A program made the position numbers and the translations under genes. From contig NZ_JAVYJB010000008.1 in assembly GCF_032490495.1 (NCBI RefSeq), positions 1 through 64,000 on the forward strand: 64,000 nucleotides of DNA. Reading direction: 5' to 3'. Shown here piece by piece: positions 1 to 9,140 of the stretch. The notes under the pieces are model-generated. The model made no database searches. It worked only from the letters and a program-made list of their open reading frames with translations, and was not told the DNA's origin. Each line of letters starts with the position of its first letter. Within the stretch, counting starts at the first letter, position 1. Source of the stretch: Pilosibacter fragilis (GTDB lineage: Bacteria; Bacillota; Clostridia; Lachnospirales; Lachnospiraceae).

Positions 1-187
1 AGAATTATATCGGCAACGAGAGCGGCCGCACATTTTGATTGATGTGTCAACTATAATTTATAAATTTTTGTTAGAGGTTTACCTCTTAGTGAACCAATAA
101 GCTTAACTAAGTGACATTGGTACTGAATCGTTACATATTTTTGTGAATTGTGATAAGAGATAAGAAAAGATCGATAAGGAGCAGGTT

Positions 188-1093
188 ATGGAACAGATGA
201 TTCCGGGATTTCTGGAAGAGATGTTGAAAAAACAGTATGGAGAGGAAGCTTTCGCGAAGATCCTCGCGGGATATCAGGCGAGACGCCCGGTGACACTCCG
301 GGTCAATCCCCTAAAGGCGGACCGGAACTCGGTGGAGCAGGCACTTACCGGTGCCGGGATCGCGTTTAAAAATGTATCATGGTATGAGGACGCGATGATC
401 ATCGAGGGTGCAAGGGAGCCGGAGATCCAGGAACTTCCGATCTATAAGGAAGGCGGAATCTATCTCCAGAGCCTTTCCTCCATGCTGCCGCCGCTGTTTC
501 TCGGTCCAAAGGCGGGAGAGTCCGTCCTCGATATGGCTGCCGCTCCGGGCGGAAAGACGACCCAGATGGCGGCGATGACGGGAAATCAGGCGCAGATCAC
601 GGCCTGCGAGAAGAATAAGGCGCGGTCGGAAAAGTTAAAATACAATCTGGAAAAGCAGGGGGCATCCGGAACCTACGTGATGGTGGAGGACGCAAGAAAG
701 CTTGATGATTTCTTTTCCTTCGACCGGATCCTCTTAGACGCGCCCTGCAGCGGAAGCGGAACCGTAGAAGTGCGGGACGGTGTCTGCCGGACAAAAATCT
801 CAAAGGAACTTGTGGAAAGATCCGCGAGAACGCAGGAAGAACTGTTAAAAAAAGCGCTGAAGCTCTTAAAATCCGGACATGAGATGGTCTACTCCACCTG
901 CTCAATCTTAAAAGAGGAGAATGAAGGTCTCTTAAAGCGCGTGTTAAAGAGTTCAGGCGGAGAACTTGTACCGATCGGGGAAGAGTGGACGAAGGAACTT
1001 CCGTTACTTCCGAACGCGATGCCGGGGACACTCCTCGTGGGACCGGATGAATTGTTTGAGGGATTTTTTGTGGCGAAGATCAGAAAAAAATAG
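188..1093 (+). CDS. RsmB/RsmF-type rRNA m5C methyltransferase
   Basis: Predicted S-adenosylmethionine-dependent cytosine-C5 rRNA methyltransferase of the NOL1/NOP2/Sun family, acting on 16S rRNA in the cytoplasm. Seen in the 301-residue protein: the SAM-binding motif LDMAAAPGGKT at about residues 114-124, the catalytic motif DAPCSGSGT at 184-192 (Cys187), and the second conserved cysteine in YSTCS (Cys238). An AAGGAGC ribosome site precedes the ATG. The protein is shorter than RsmB (no N-terminal NusB-like domain) and shorter than RsmF (no full C-terminal PUA-like part), so the exact target base cannot be assigned. It converges with the MATE gene on a shared terminator. Confidence 0.85.
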   Translation: MEQMIPGFLEEMLKKQYGEEAFAKILAGYQARRPVTLRVNPLKADRNSVEQALTGAGIAFKNVSWYEDAMIIEGAREPEIQELPIYKEGGIYLQSLSSMLPPLFLGPKAGESVLDMAAAPGGKTTQMAAMTGNQAQITACEKNKARSEKLKYNLEKQGASGTYVMVEDARKLDDFFSFDRILLDAPCSGSGTVEVRDGVCRTKISKELVERSARTQEELLKKALKLLKSGHEMVYSTCSILKEENEGLLKRVLKSSGGELVPIGEEWTKELPLLPNAMPGTLLVGPDELFEGFFVAKIRKK

Positions 1094-1121
1094 AAGCTCC
1101 GCGAGGAACTTCTATTTTTTT
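1085..1121. terminator. Bidirectional rho-independent terminator
   Basis: A hairpin has 12-bp arms (AAAAAATAGAAG at 1085-1096 and CTTCTATTTTTT at 1109-1120) with A/T tracts on both sides. It can therefore end the methyltransferase transcript on + and the MATE transcript on -. The left arm overlaps the methyltransferase stop codon. Confidence 0.85.
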
Positions 1122-1142
1122 GCAAAAAAACGCTTTAAGCTT

Positions 1143-2522
1143 TTATTCCGCCTTGCGGTTCTCAACCTCGATCCGTTTCAGCTCAGGCATGATCGTGATC
1201 AGCATCGTGAGAATGCAGGCGGTTCCGCCGATGACATTGGAGACCGGCTCAGCGAGGAATACGCCGTCGGTTCCCATATGCATGGCGTAGGGGAGAAAGT
1301 AGGTCAGCGGTACGACGATGAATACTTTGCGGAGCAGGGAGAAGAAGATCGCAAAGACCTTCTTGTTCAGGGATTTAAATACCGCCTGACCGATGTACTG
1401 GAGGTCCATAAAGATAAAAGCCGCAAAATACATGTTCAGTGCCGGAACCGCATCCTGGATCAGCGCCGCGTCCGAGCTGAAAATACGGATCAGCGTTTCC
1501 GGGATGAGGATGATCATGCCCCACATGACGGCCGTGTAGCCGAAAACAAGGAGACTCATGATCAGAATGGATTTCCGCACGCGTCCCGGTCTGCGGGCAC
1601 CGTAGTTGTAGCTCAGGATTGGGGAGGTTCCCTCTACCATGGCGTGGATCGGAGTCTCAACAAGCTGGCGCACACTGGAGATGATGGTCATGACGGAGAT
1701 ATAGATATCACCGCCGGTGACGGAAAGAATATTGTTGCAGCAGATCGTTACGAGACTGTTGGTGAGCTGCATGATAAATCCGGCTGCACCGAGGCTGAGG
1801 ATATTTTTCGCGTGTCCGGTACATTCCGGGATCTCATTCTTATGAAGGAACCGCAGCTTCAACTCGGATTTTTTCGTGAGGAAAAACACGACGAAGGCGG
1901 CAGATAGGCACTGGGAGATCACGGTGGCGATGGCTGCGCCGCGGACGCCGAGTCCGAGGGCAAAAATAAAGAGCGGATCAAGCACAAGGTTCGTTCCGGC
2001 ACCGATCGCGACGGATAACATGCCGATGCTGGAGTAGCCCTGGGCGTTGATAAACGGGTTCATGCCGACCGCGATCATCGACGGCAGGGTTCCGATCAGA
2101 TAGAGCATCATATACGGATAGGCGTAAACGATGGCCTCAGCGGAAGCGCCGAAGAGGATCAGGATCGGGCGGGCGAAGAGGAAGCCGACCGCCATCAGGA
2201 TCACCGCGCAGACACAGAGCATTGTAAAAGAAGTGTTCATAATGCGCCTTGCTGTGTCAGGGTCCTTTTTCCCGCGGAAGATCGAGAAGAGCGGTGCACC
2301 GCCGGTTCCAAAGAGATTGCTGAAGGCTGTGATGATGACAATGATCGGAAAGCATAAGCCGACCGCGCCGAGAGCGGCTGTTCCGATCTCCGGGATCCGC
2401 GCGATGTAGATGCGGTCCACGATATTATATAGAAGGTTTAAGATCTGGGCAATCAGCATGGGGAGCGCGGCTCCGAGGATATTGCCCGTTATGGTTCCGT
2501 TTTCAAAATCAATACGTTTCAT
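1143..2522 (-). CDS. MATE family multidrug/drug:cation antiporter
   Basis: Polytopic inner-membrane exporter of the MATE family (NorM/DinF-like), expected to extrude drugs or metabolites in exchange for Na+ or H+. About 459 residues with 12 hydrophobic segments arranged as two similar halves. The N-terminal region, GNILGAALPMLIAQILNLLY, is typical of the family. I chose the Met followed by KRIDFENG because it begins the conserved part. A longer reading frame extends 20 codons upstream but is basic and poorly conserved in appearance. An AGAAAGGA sequence lies about 20 bases upstream, so the start is uncertain. Divergent from the LysR gene, which may control it. Confidence 0.85.
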   Translation of the reverse strand: MKRIDFENGTITGNILGAALPMLIAQILNLLYNIVDRIYIARIPEIGTAALGAVGLCFPIIVIITAFSNLFGTGGAPLFSIFRGKKDPDTARRIMNTSFTMLCVCAVILMAVGFLFARPILILFGASAEAIVYAYPYMMLYLIGTLPSMIAVGMNPFINAQGYSSIGMLSVAIGAGTNLVLDPLFIFALGLGVRGAAIATVISQCLSAAFVVFFLTKKSELKLRFLHKNEIPECTGHAKNILSLGAAGFIMQLTNSLVTICCNNILSVTGGDIYISVMTIISSVRQLVETPIHAMVEGTSPILSYNYGARRPGRVRKSILIMSLLVFGYTAVMWGMIILIPETLIRIFSSDAALIQDAVPALNMYFAAFIFMDLQYIGQAVFKSLNKKVFAIFFSLLRKVFIVVPLTYFLPYAMHMGTDGVFLAEPVSNVIGGTACILTMLITIMPELKRIEVENRKAE

Positions 2523-2756
2523 ATGTATGGTAGATTCGATTCGATCCTTTCTAAATTTTCTCTTGCGTTTCAAGTATAGCATCCCCTATAATATATGTAA
2601 ATTATTGTTTTTGTATAGAAATAAAATAAAATCTATATAATATAAGAAGATTCTTTGTATTCAGACTATGATTTTTACGATCCGGGATCCGGATTCCACA
2701 ATTCGCACCGCTGCGAGAGTGGAGGTCCGCAGATCGCCGGTCAGACAGGAGAGATG

Positions 2757-3602
2757 ATGGAGATCAGACAGTTGGAATACTTCCGGGCCATCGTTGACGC
2801 CGGAACCATCAGCGGTGCGGCAAGAGAGCTTCATATGACACAGCCGCCGCTAAGCTACCAGATGAAAATGCTGGAGGAGGAACTTCAGGTGCCGCTTTTT
2901 ATCCGCGGCATGAAGCATATTACACTGACGGAGGCGGGAAAAACGCTCTACGAACAGGCGGGAAAGATCCTGATGCTTTCGGAGGTAACGAAGCGTGAGG
3001 TCATAAAATCAAGTCAGGCGGCGACGATCCATATCGGAATGACTCCGTCCACCGTGTCCATGATGTCCCATTACCTGATGCGTTTTGCAAAAAGCCATCC
3101 CAATATCCATTTTGATATCCACGAGGGATCCACATTCACGATGAGGGATCAGCTTGAGAACCGGATTCTTGACCTCACGACCCTGCGCACGCCAATTACG
3201 TTAAGGGGCTGTGAGACGAAAACTCTGGCCGAGGAACGCCTTCTCGCCATGGCAGTTCCGGAGTTCCCTCTTTTAAAAGGACGCACATCGCTTCAGCTGC
3301 AGGAGCTCTCGGAACAGCCCCTGATCCTGTCCCACCGGTTTCAGAAATATATCGCCTCGAAGTTTGAGGAGGCGGGACTTGTCTGCGATATCTACCTTGC
3401 CTGTGAAGATGCAAGGACCGCGATCACGATGGCGGAACGGGGAATGGGGATCGCGATTCTGCCGACTTCGATGCTGGAACTTTCTGATAAGCTGAAAGCA
3501 TGTGAGGTCTGTGATGCCGATTTTACAACAGAGGTCCTTCTTGCCTGGAGAAAAAGTCGGATTTCGTCGGAAATACAGGAATTTCTGGAATTTTGGAATT
3601 GA
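2757..3602 (+). CDS. LysR-type transcriptional regulator
   Basis: DNA-binding regulator of the LysR family, 281 residues. The winged helix-turn-helix covers about residues 1-60 (MEIRQLEYFRAIVDAG, then the recognition region MTQPPLSYQMKMLEEEL). The type 2 periplasmic-binding-like effector domain follows from about residue 88. The start is set by CAGGAG at 2747-2752, next to tandem ATG codons at 2754 and 2757; a longer upstream frame lacks family similarity. It is transcribed away from the MATE exporter with a short A+T-rich spacer, the classic arrangement for a LysR regulator and its target. The effector is unknown. Confidence 0.85.
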   Translation: MEIRQLEYFRAIVDAGTISGAARELHMTQPPLSYQMKMLEEELQVPLFIRGMKHITLTEAGKTLYEQAGKILMLSEVTKREVIKSSQAATIHIGMTPSTVSMMSHYLMRFAKSHPNIHFDIHEGSTFTMRDQLENRILDLTTLRTPITLRGCETKTLAEERLLAMAVPEFPLLKGRTSLQLQELSEQPLILSHRFQKYIASKFEEAGLVCDIYLACEDARTAITMAERGMGIAILPTSMLELSDKLKACEVCDADFTTEVLLAWRKSRISSEIQEFLEFWN

Positions 3603-3798
3603 GAAATGTATTCGTGGAATGCATGAATCTTGAAAAAATCTTGCGAGCAGCTTTTGCAGGCAGATTAGACGAGTGATTTTCAAAAAAACATGCGGTCCTG
3701 GAAGCAGACTCGCAGATCGGATACTTTTTTAAATTAACTTTAGAAAGCGTAAAAAGTATGAAAATTTCATATAAGAACGATGAAGGATCGTCTAAGAC

Positions 3799-3844
3799 AA
3801 GCCGTCCATGACATAATACACATTATGTCATGGACGGCTTTTTT
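3799..3844 (+). terminator. Perfect 19-bp hairpin with T tract
   Basis: The arms at 3799-3817 and 3822-3840 (AAGCCGTCCATGACATAAT and its exact complement) flank a 4-base loop and are followed by TTTT. It looks like a strong rho-independent terminator. It ends only three bases before the first ATG of the AP2-type gene, so it could equally be an attenuator or the edge of an inserted unit. Confidence 0.7.
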
Positions 3845-3846
3845 GA

Positions 3847-4559
3847 ATGAAAAAATGTATGATCGGAAAACGATACGGAAGTCTCGTGGTAATTGAAAAA
3901 GTGAAGATTTCAGGGAAACCGAAAACCTATTGGCGGTGTCAGTGGGACTGCGGGAATACATGCACCGTAGAAGATTCACACCTGAAAAACGGACATACGA
4001 AGAACTGTGGCTGCAGGAGACGGATCCGACTCCAGGAAAAACGCCTTGATCTCACCGGACAGCGGTACGGCAGGCTTGTGGTTCTGGGACCTGCAGCGGA
4101 GCTGACAGAAAAAAGGAAGGTACGATGGAGCAAAGTGGATCGTCCGAAGGTGATCGCGCGGATCGTCCGGGCAGGATGAGTGACTACTGGCTTTGCCAGT
4201 GTGACTGTGGAAAACAATGCATCTGCCAAAAAGAGAATCTCCGCTCCGGGGTCACAAGAAGCTGCGGCTGTCTTCAGGAAGCACAGAGAAAGGTAAATAT
4301 GAAGAAAACCATCCATTTTATGGACGGAACCTGTGTGGAGCGGATCGCGTGCAGAAAGACATTTTCCAATAATACTTCCGGTCATCGCGGAGTATACAGA
4401 AGAGAAAACAACCGATGGAGAGCATCCATTGGCTTTCAGGGAAAGTCCTACAATCTTGGCAGCTTCGCAACCTATGAGGAGGCAGTTCAGGCGCGGCTGG
4501 ACGCGGAAAAGCGGTTATATGATCCATTTTTAGCGAAATATCGCGAAGAAAATTCCTGA
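3847..4559 (+). pseudogene. Frameshifted AP2-domain DNA-binding protein
   Basis: Two frames together read as one protein. Frame one (3847-4179) has a unit with GKRYGSLVVIEK, WRCQWDCGN and NCGCRR, and then starts a second unit (GQRYGRLVVLGPA). The second half of that unit (DYWLCQCDCGK, SCGC) and a C-terminal AP2-like domain (SGHRGVYRRENNRWRASIG, about 4378-4530) are in the -1 frame (to 4559). The shift falls between about 4105 and 4180, possibly at the A6 run near 4110. Such small paired-zinc-unit plus AP2 proteins are known from phages and mobile DNA. No ribosome site is visible before 3847. Most likely a decayed gene; slippage or a base-call error are alternatives. Confidence 0.6.
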
Positions 4560-4749
4560 GGACGCAGGGGGATCACAATACTGATAAAAACACTTCCAAC
4601 CGCAGGAATACCGGGCAGCTTTGCTGCATAGAATGCAGTTTAGGGAGTGATTTTTATAAATTTTTAAGGAGCAAGGGGGAAAGGAGGAGCTTTGTGAGCA
4701 TACAGAGGCAGAAGAATCCTGTGTGCAGCAATTGAAATATTGACTCACA

Positions 4750-4776
4750 GTAACTGTTCGACAGAGATACAGTTAC
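4750..4776. repeat. Short inverted repeat like the 133-bp element ends
   Basis: GTAACTGT at 4750-4757 and ACAGTTAC at 4769-4776 form an 8-bp inverted repeat just upstream of the first pilus-locus gene. The arms match the termini of the family B elements elsewhere in the window. It may be an excision scar, or simply a small operator. Confidence 0.35.
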
Positions 4777-4808
4777 GATCCACGATTCAAAGAAGGAGGA
4801 AAAGAGAG

Positions 4809-5491
4809 ATGAAGAAGCGCGGAATGAAAAAACGTGTTATGGCAGCACTCATGACGGCCTGTATGGTCGTTGGGTCTGTGCCGGGGGTGTCGTTGGCGGA
4901 TGTGTCAGGTGAACCATCTGGTACGCTGACACCGGCTGCAAAGAAATATAACTTTGATGGAACAGCGTCAACAGAAGCAGACCCGGATATTGAGCTTAAC
5001 AAGACAGCTGCATATAACGGAACATTTACTGAGAACGGTCAGACAGAACTTACAAAGACCTTTGAGGTTGGAACGAAACTCACGCTTGCGGATATTCCTG
5101 CATCCAAGGGTAAGAGCAGCAGTTACAGCGATCAGACCTGGGATAAATTCCCGGTTGGATATATTGTAGGAAAAGACGGAACGACCTTCACGATCACCTA
5201 CAAGTGGAGATCAAGCGGCAGTGGCAGTGATTATGACTATAGCACCTCCACAAGAGGCAAAGCCACAAACGCAGCTGGTAAGTCCGGACGTTGGATCTTA
5301 GAGGGCGGCGAGTTCACGGAGGATAACGGGACAACACAAGAGGACACATGTACACCGGCTGGCATGAGATCGACGGCAAGTGGTATTACTTCAACACAGC
5401 ATCCGACAAGGGAACACTTGGCGCAATACTTGCGAACACCACAACACCGGATGGATATCAGGTAGATGCAAATGGAGCATGGATCCGGTAA
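4809..5491 (+). pseudogene. Frameshifted secreted protein with cell-wall-binding tail
   Basis: Starts after a strong AGGAGG at 4794-4799. The N-terminus is a signal peptide (MKKRGMKKRVMAALMTACMV, then an ALAD-like cleavage region near residue 35). The body is threonine/serine-rich with no domain I recognise. The original frame continues to a stop at 5463-5465, but its last 40 residues look random. From about 5345 the next frame reads a typical cell-wall/glucan-binding repeat (GWHEIDGKWYYFNTASDKG, then DGYQVDANGAWIR) and ends at 5491. A stop in that frame at about 5324 places the frameshift between about 5327 and 5345. The 3' end overlaps the sortase gene. Inferred: an inactivated surface protein of the pilus locus. 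Confidence 0.6.
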
Positions 5492-6188
5492 TTCCGGCAG
5501 GAAACCTTCATGGCTCACCGGGCGCGGGATCCTCATAGCAGTCATGTTTCTTTTGGGACTGGGAATCTTTCTGTACCCGCATATCTGTGACTGGTACTAT
5601 CAGTATCAGTTTAACAAGGCGATCGCGGCGTATGACCGGTTTCAGGGGATCGACTGCGAAGGAATGATCCAGGCGGCCAGAGAGTACAATGAAAGACTTG
5701 CAAAGAAAGAGGAACAGTTTCTGGTTCCCGCAGAGGAACGGGAGGAGCTTGACCACCTTCTGGATCCATGGGAAACAGGGATGATGGGATATGTGGACAT
5801 TCCGAAGATCGGGGTCCACGTTCCCATTTACCACGGAACGGAAGAGCGGGCGCTTCAGTCGGGCGCCGGTTTCTGGTATGGGACAAGCCTGCCGGTGGGC
5901 GGTGAAAATACCCATTGTGTGCTGGCCGCCCATAACGGTCTTGTGAAGGCGAAACTGTTCACTGACCTGGACAAACTGGAAGTGGGAGATCGGTTCACTC
6001 TGGATGTCTTAAACGAGACATTCACGTATGAGGTGGATCAGATCCTCGTAACACTTCCGGAAGAGACGGAAGAACTTTATGTCCAGAACGGAAAAGACCT
6101 TGTGACGCTTTATACCTGTACTCCGTATGGGGTAAATACCCACAGGCTCCTTGTCCGCGGACACCGGGTAACAGAACCGGAAGAATGA
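5466..6188 (+). CDS. Class C sortase (pilus-assembling transpeptidase)
   Basis: Membrane-anchored cysteine transpeptidase predicted to polymerise the neighbouring pilins through their sorting signals. In the 240-residue protein: a transmembrane segment at about 21-40, the active-site lid DPW at 100-102 (a hallmark of class C pilus sortases), catalytic His156 (LAAHNGL), Cys218 in TLYTC, and Arg227 (THRLLVRG). The gene overlaps the frameshifted upstream gene by 26 bases and has a weak ribosome site (an AGG ending the previous frame), consistent with translational coupling. Three sorting-signal proteins follow on the same strand. It lacks a C-terminal membrane helix. Confidence 0.85.
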   Translation: MQMEHGSGNSGRKPSWLTGRGILIAVMFLLGLGIFLYPHICDWYYQYQFNKAIAAYDRFQGIDCEGMIQAAREYNERLAKKEEQFLVPAEEREELDHLLDPWETGMMGYVDIPKIGVHVPIYHGTEERALQSGAGFWYGTSLPVGGENTHCVLAAHNGLVKAKLFTDLDKLEVGDRFTLDVLNETFTYEVDQILVTLPEETEELYVQNGKDLVTLYTCTPYGVNTHRLLVRGHRVTEPEE

Positions 6189-6265
6189 TGGAAAAAATGC
6201 GCCGGTTCACAAAAAAGTGAAAACGGAGCTTTTTTCGACATAAATTGACATGGAGGGAATCGAAA

Positions 6266-8101
6266 ATGAAAAAGAAAATGAACAAGGTTTTAGTAGTCTG
6301 CACAGCGGCAGCAGCGATGACAGCATTTTCAGGAACCGCTTTTGGGGCAACTCTCGATCTGGAGTCAAAGACAGCGGTTGCTGACGCGAAGGATGGAGCC
6401 GGGGATATCCAGGAGGCCATAAATCAGATCTCGGGGAACGGAAATAAAGATGGGTGGACCATCAAAATAAAGTCTGGTACATATGACCGATTTACAATTC
6501 CGGCAGATTTTAAGAACATCACGGTTGAGGGAGAGAAAAACAGCGTTATTCAGGTGATGAATGCGTCAGTGGCAGACAACCTTTCAGATGCTGGCGGAAT
6601 TAACGCGTTTGGCAGTAATATTACTTTAAAAGGACTTACAATTGATGCTGGAAATGTACCGGCTGAAGAGGGAAAGTTTACAGCAGCGGTTTCCAATCAC
6701 AATGGCGCAGTAGGTGGAACTGGCTTTTCTCTTCATGTTGAAAACTGTACGATCAAGGGAACAGATTCACAATTTGCGGATGGTATTTTATTTGACAGTC
6801 CGGGATTTGATGTGAAAAATTGTAAAATTTCAGGTTTTAAGCAGGCAGTTGAATTCTTTGGAGATAATTTTGTAGTTCCGGAATCTGGAAATATGGTCAG
6901 TGGGAATACGTTCCGTGACTGTAGCTTTGCTATTCATGGATATTTTGGCGGCGGCTCGGATGGCGGAGTGCTGAGTTTTAAGAATAATAAGGTAACCGGT
7001 ACGGATGATCTGCGCGCCAAAGTAGTGATTCAGGATCAGAGTAATACAGGGGCTGTTCGCGCGGATATCTCTGGAAACACATTTGTGAATGCACTTGTGG
7101 GACTTGTCAATCTGAGAGAAAACGGGAAAACGATCTCACCAGTATTGACCTCCAATGAGATGGGCGCAAACAGTTTTTATGTTGAGGCGGTGGAGCCGGG
7201 AACCATTGAATTTTATGCGACATATCATGCGCCGGAGAACAGCGAAGGCTGCTGGAGAGTGACAGGAATTGAAGATTTTGGCATTGATGCCGGATTAAAT
7301 CCGGATGGATCCAAAGCAAAGATCGAGGAGTTGGTGGATGCAGCGAATGAAAGTGGATCCAGAACGTTGAGCATTACGGGAATTGATGAAAACAATCTGA
7401 TCAAAACGTTCACTTATTTTAAAGATGGAATTTACTGGGACAGCGATAAGGAAAGTAAACCGTCGGTGGACAAAAAAGCGGATGGTCAGGACCGTATCGA
7501 GGCAGCAAGGCCAGGAGATGTTATTTCTTTTACACTGGAATCCAATCTGCCGCAGTCACTGTCAGCGCAGGTAAAAAGACGTACTCCAAATGACGACAGA
7601 CCAGATGATGACAGACCATATATTATAGAAAAGCAGTCTTATCAGCTGATATTCCATGATAAGATGAGCAGTAATCTTTCTCTTAATCAGGCTACATTGA
7701 AAGTCGAAATCATGAATAATGGAAAGCTTGTGGAACTGCCGGAGAAATATTACATGGTGCGTACAGATCTTGAAGGTGAGACTTTCCGGGTAACAGTAGG
7801 ACTTGTGGCAGCGTTTAATGATGGTCAGATCTCGTATGATCAGCTGAAGAATGCGGCACAGATCGTCGTATCTTATGACGCAACGGTAAAAGACAGTGTT
7901 ATCAATGGAGACAAGGTGGAGAACCGTGCATGGGTCAACGACAGCGAAGAGGATATCGTTGACGGCCCGGTCATCGATCCAGATGTTCCGTCCACCGGTG
8001 GAGTTGGAACAAAAGCCTTCACAGCAGCAGGAATCGCCCTGATGGGAGTTGCAGCAGGTGCTGTGATCGTGACAGGTAAGAAAAAGAAAGAAGAACAGTA
8101 A
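6266..8101 (+). CDS. Pilin-like surface protein, beta-helix plus isopeptide domain
   Basis: Exported, wall-sorted protein of 611 residues. The start at 6266 follows GGAGGG at 6252; an upstream in-frame ATG lacks this spacing. Layout: signal peptide (about 1-28), a region rich in N/G turns reading as a right-handed parallel beta-helix (about 45-300, with ITLKGLTIDAGN and LHVENCTIKG rungs), then a pilin isopeptide-forming D2-type domain (from VDKKADGQDRIEAARPGD to WVNDSEEDI), and a C-terminal VPSTGG signal, hydrophobic helix and KKKK tail. The signal is VPSTGG rather than LPxTG. Inferred: an adhesive pilus subunit, possibly tip or backbone, used by the upstream class C sortase. Confidence 0.75.
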   Translation: MKKKMNKVLVVCTAAAAMTAFSGTAFGATLDLESKTAVADAKDGAGDIQEAINQISGNGNKDGWTIKIKSGTYDRFTIPADFKNITVEGEKNSVIQVMNASVADNLSDAGGINAFGSNITLKGLTIDAGNVPAEEGKFTAAVSNHNGAVGGTGFSLHVENCTIKGTDSQFADGILFDSPGFDVKNCKISGFKQAVEFFGDNFVVPESGNMVSGNTFRDCSFAIHGYFGGGSDGGVLSFKNNKVTGTDDLRAKVVIQDQSNTGAVRADISGNTFVNALVGLVNLRENGKTISPVLTSNEMGANSFYVEAVEPGTIEFYATYHAPENSEGCWRVTGIEDFGIDAGLNPDGSKAKIEELVDAANESGSRTLSITGIDENNLIKTFTYFKDGIYWDSDKESKPSVDKKADGQDRIEAARPGDVISFTLESNLPQSLSAQVKRRTPNDDRPDDDRPYIIEKQSYQLIFHDKMSSNLSLNQATLKVEIMNNGKLVELPEKYYMVRTDLEGETFRVTVGLVAAFNDGQISYDQLKNAAQIVVSYDATVKDSVINGDKVENRAWVNDSEEDIVDGPVIDPDVPSTGGVGTKAFTAAGIALMGVAAGAVIVTGKKKKEEQ

Positions 8102-8147
8102 TTCAGACTTTTCGGATTGTTGCTAGTTATGAGAACGAGGTAGAGAC

Positions 8148-9101
8148 ATGAAAAAATCATGGAAAAGTTTCATGACCGTCACCGCAGCCGCTGCTGCGAT
8201 GACGGCTGCCATGGCATTTTCTTCGTTGGCGGCTGTGGCGAAGGTAGATGATGACCTTCCGGAAAACCGTCATATCGTATCGGTAGCCTCCGGCGGATAT
8301 GAGACGGGATTCCAGATCAAGGCGGCTCATGGCGCGGACATCTACGAGACGACAAGTTATCCGATCGATAAAAAGGCAGACGGCGAGGATGAGATCGGAA
8401 CCGTAAGTCAGGGAAAGAAGATCGAGTTTACACTGACCTCCAGTCTTCCAAAGCTGCTTGCACGCTATGTTGTAACGGCATCCAACGCCTCACCGGCAAA
8501 CTCCGCCAGGGAGATTCGCAAAGTCCGCGTACACAGTGCGTCCGGCGCGGAAACAGTCCGCGTACACAGTGCGTCCGGTGCGGAGACAGTCCACGTGTAC
8601 AGCGCATCCGGTGCCCAGTTCCTTTCTGCAGATGAAAAATATGCGATCCCGGATTCTGTTGTGGAGACCATGGTCTTCCACGATGAGATGAACCGGTATC
8701 TGAAGTTTATCGACGGTACGCTCCGTGTGACTGCGGGCAGGGATGGAAAAGAAGTTCCTTCCGGGTATTACACGGTAACAGCCAGTGGTTCCAACGCATT
8801 CCGGGTTGAAGTTGATCTTGTAAAACTCTTTAATACCGGAATCATCGATTATGAAGATCTGACGGGTGAAAATCCGATTACAGTGACCTATGAAGCGGTC
8901 GTGACAGACGACGCGATCCAGGGGGACGAGCTGTTTAACGAAGCCTGGGTCAACGATGGAGAACATGACTCCGTGGAAGGTGCGGTCCTCGATAAGAAGG
9001 TTCCGTCCACAGGCGGAATGGGACGGGGAATGTTCACGGGTCTGGGACTCCTGTTTATGGGCACAGCGGCAGCAGCATGGAAGAGAAAAAGAAGCATGTA
9101 G
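8148..9101 (+). CDS. Pilin with isopeptide D2-type domain
   Basis: A 317-residue exported pilin: signal peptide (about 1-30), a segment containing IDKKADGEDEIGTVSQGKKIEF, a fimbrial isopeptide D2-like fold with VVETMVFHDEMNRYL and WVNDGEHDSVEG, and a C-terminal VPSTGG sorting signal, hydrophobic stretch and basic tail. It closely parallels the C-terminal part of the preceding gene, so the two are paralogues. Residues about 126-158 are three tandem 11-residue units (VRVHSASGAET type) encoded by 33-bp DNA repeats. It lies 46 bases after the previous gene in one operon. Likely the major backbone, given its size and layout. Confidence 0.75.
   Translation: MKKSWKSFMTVTAAAAAMTAAMAFSSLAAVAKVDDDLPENRHIVSVASGGYETGFQIKAAHGADIYETTSYPIDKKADGEDEIGTVSQGKKIEFTLTSSLPKLLARYVVTASNASPANSAREIRKVRVHSASGAETVRVHSASGAETVHVYSASGAQFLSADEKYAIPDSVVETMVFHDEMNRYLKFIDGTLRVTAGRDGKEVPSGYYTVTASGSNAFRVEVDLVKLFNTGIIDYEDLTGENPITVTYEAVVTDDAIQGDELFNEAWVNDGEHDSVEGAVLDKKVPSTGGMGRGMFTGLGLLFMGTAAAAWKRKRSM
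8523..8621 (+). repeat. Three tandem 33-bp coding repeats in pilin gene
   Basis: Units at 8523-8555, 8556-8588 and 8589-8621. The first two are almost identical; the third has diverged. They encode 11-residue units with the core VHSASGAE. Because the repeats are in frame, copy number can change without breaking the gene. Confidence 0.85.
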
Positions 9102-9140
9102 ATCAGATACAGAAATCGATGTAGAAGGAAGGAATCCAAG

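Noticed and set aside
966..1907. Plus-strand frame of 313 codons across the MATE gene
   Set aside because: Antisense of the MATE gene with His/Arg/Asp-rich, domainless translation; it starts inside the methyltransferase gene.
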